Origin: Pseudarthrobacter sp. IC2-21
Lineage (GTDB): Bacteria > Actinomycetota > Actinomycetes > Actinomycetales > Micrococcaceae
Assembly (NCBI RefSeq): GCF_034048115.1
Contig: NZ_CP139145.1
Span: forward strand, 2,542,001-2,606,000
DNA: 64,000 nt
Direction: 5' to 3'
The notes beneath the pieces were generated by a model. The model ran no database searches. It was given only the letters and a program-made list of their open reading frames with translations, and was not told the origin of the DNA. The position numbers and the translations under genes are program-made. This document shows positions 63,533 through 64,000 of this stretch, piece by piece. How positions within the stretch are numbered: the first letter of the stretch is position 1; the number at the start of each line of letters is the position of its first letter.

Positions 63533-63917
63533 GTTTCCCCTTGCCCTGCCCGGATCCGCCCGATTTCCCCGGATTTTTGGAGTTTCCGCCGTTGCCGCCG
63601 GTGGCCTTCTCTACAGTGGCCCACAGCCCGAAGCCGTGCATTGCCACGGCATGGCGTTCCACCTGCTCCTTGCTGCCATGGGCCACAATGGAGCGGCCTT
63701 TCTTGTGGACCTCCATCATGAGCTTGTTGGCCTTGGTCTCGGAGTAGCCGAAGTAACTCTGAAAGACGTAGCTGACGTAGCTCATCAGGTTGACGGGATC
63801 ATTCCAGATCACCAGGTTCCAGGGGATGTCCGGCGCGGTCAGGGAGTCTGTGGACGACTCTGTACCGGTCCGGGTGCCCTCCCGTGTAACGGGGCCGGGC
63901 GCAACGCTTAAGCTCAT
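63525..63917 (-). CDS. clpS: ATP-dependent Clp protease adaptor ClpS
   Basis: 130 residues. It delivers N-degron substrates to ClpAP/ClpCP. The core has PWNLVIWNDPVNLMSYVSYVF (the N-D-x-V/T-N motif), KANKLMMEVHKKGRSIVAHGSKEQVERHAVAMH and GLWATVEK. A 30-residue disordered N-terminus and an unusual Gly/Lys/Ser-rich C-terminal tail of about 25 residues flank it. Heads a unit with DUF2017. Confidence 0.95.
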   Translation of the reverse strand: MSLSVAPGPVTREGTRTGTESSTDSLTAPDIPWNLVIWNDPVNLMSYVSYVFQSYFGYSETKANKLMMEVHKKGRSIVAHGSKEQVERHAVAMHGFGLWATVEKATGGNGGNSKNPGKSGGSGQGKGKRG

Positions 63918-64000
63918 CTGTCCATTCTATGGGGAGCATGGGCCCACGCCGGCGAGGGGCCCATGGCGAAGCGAAGCAAGACGTGGGAGCCGGTGGGGAC
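63918..64000. other. window edge, unassigned
   Basis: Upstream region of clpS. An open plus-strand frame from ATG 63939 runs to the window end, and another ATG at 63962 follows GAGGGG, but too little is present to name a gene. Confidence 0.3.

Overview
The window is a gene-dense, high-GC chromosomal segment. It fits an actinobacterium of the Micrococcaceae, most likely Arthrobacter or Pseudarthrobacter. The grounds are the GC-rich codon choice, the many GTG and TTG starts, ATGA/GTGA start-stop overlaps, an NrtR-led NAD operon, a clpS-DUF2017-murI-MBL-rph-rdgB run, class F sortase architecture, and a dispersed CAACTAGGTAGC-type palindrome that I associate with this group from general knowledge. 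There is no rRNA operon, prophage, insertion sequence or CRISPR array. The content is mainly core metabolism with a few accessory insertions.

Layout. 1-5.4 kb: an MBL hydrolase, a hypothetical gene, ilvE, a low-GC island carrying a fucosyltransferase-like gene, and leuB. 5.4-7.2 kb: a class F sortase and its probable surface-protein substrate. 7.5-12.6 kb: metG and a two-gene ABC exporter. 12.8-20.2 kb: serA, ilvC, ilvN, ilvB and ilvD, all on the minus strand, with a complete ilvB leader-peptide attenuator. 20.4-26.2 kb: a membrane-anchored protein, a PQQ-type sugar dehydrogenase lipoprotein, tRNA-Lys, a decayed hipA, a MarR regulator, a Bcp peroxiredoxin, tRNA-Leu and a fasciclin lipoprotein. 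26.4-38.6 kb (mostly plus strand): a peptide-type binding lipoprotein, mqo, an AcrB-like RND pump, an LLM oxidoreductase with its MarR regulator, a transglutaminase-like protein, a lipoprotein, a DUF1684 protein, an FAH hydrolase and GtrA. 38.6-44.6 kb: nrtR-nadA-nadB-nadC-nifS. 44.8-50.2 kb: an amino-acid permease, an alpha/beta hydrolase, a beta-lactamase-like protein, a phosphoribosyltransferase and an MFS transporter. 50.3-54.6 kb: sbcC-sbcD. 54.7-64 kb: an aquaporin, an ADP-ribosylglycohydrolase, DUF4395, an exonuclease-BRCT protein, DedA, rdgB-rph, an MBL hydrolase, murI, DUF2017 and clpS.

The most coherent biology is branched-chain amino-acid synthesis. IlvBN, IlvC, IlvD, IlvE and LeuB are all present. 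Control is readable at two levels. One is a Val/Leu/Ile-rich leader peptide followed by an intrinsic terminator ahead of ilvB. The other is a shared inverted repeat, TCTCA-N5-TGAGA, in the leuB and ilvD promoters, with a degenerate copy ahead of ilvB. The nad operon pairs quinolinate synthase, an Fe-S enzyme, with its own cysteine desulfurase under an NrtR regulator that has a 13-bp palindromic candidate operator. I did not find a convincing new defence or mobile system. The most unusual items are the dispersed palindromes, the fucosyltransferase island, the non-canonical sortase/substrate pair, the wrecked HipBA module and the upstream ORF overlapping the MFS gene.
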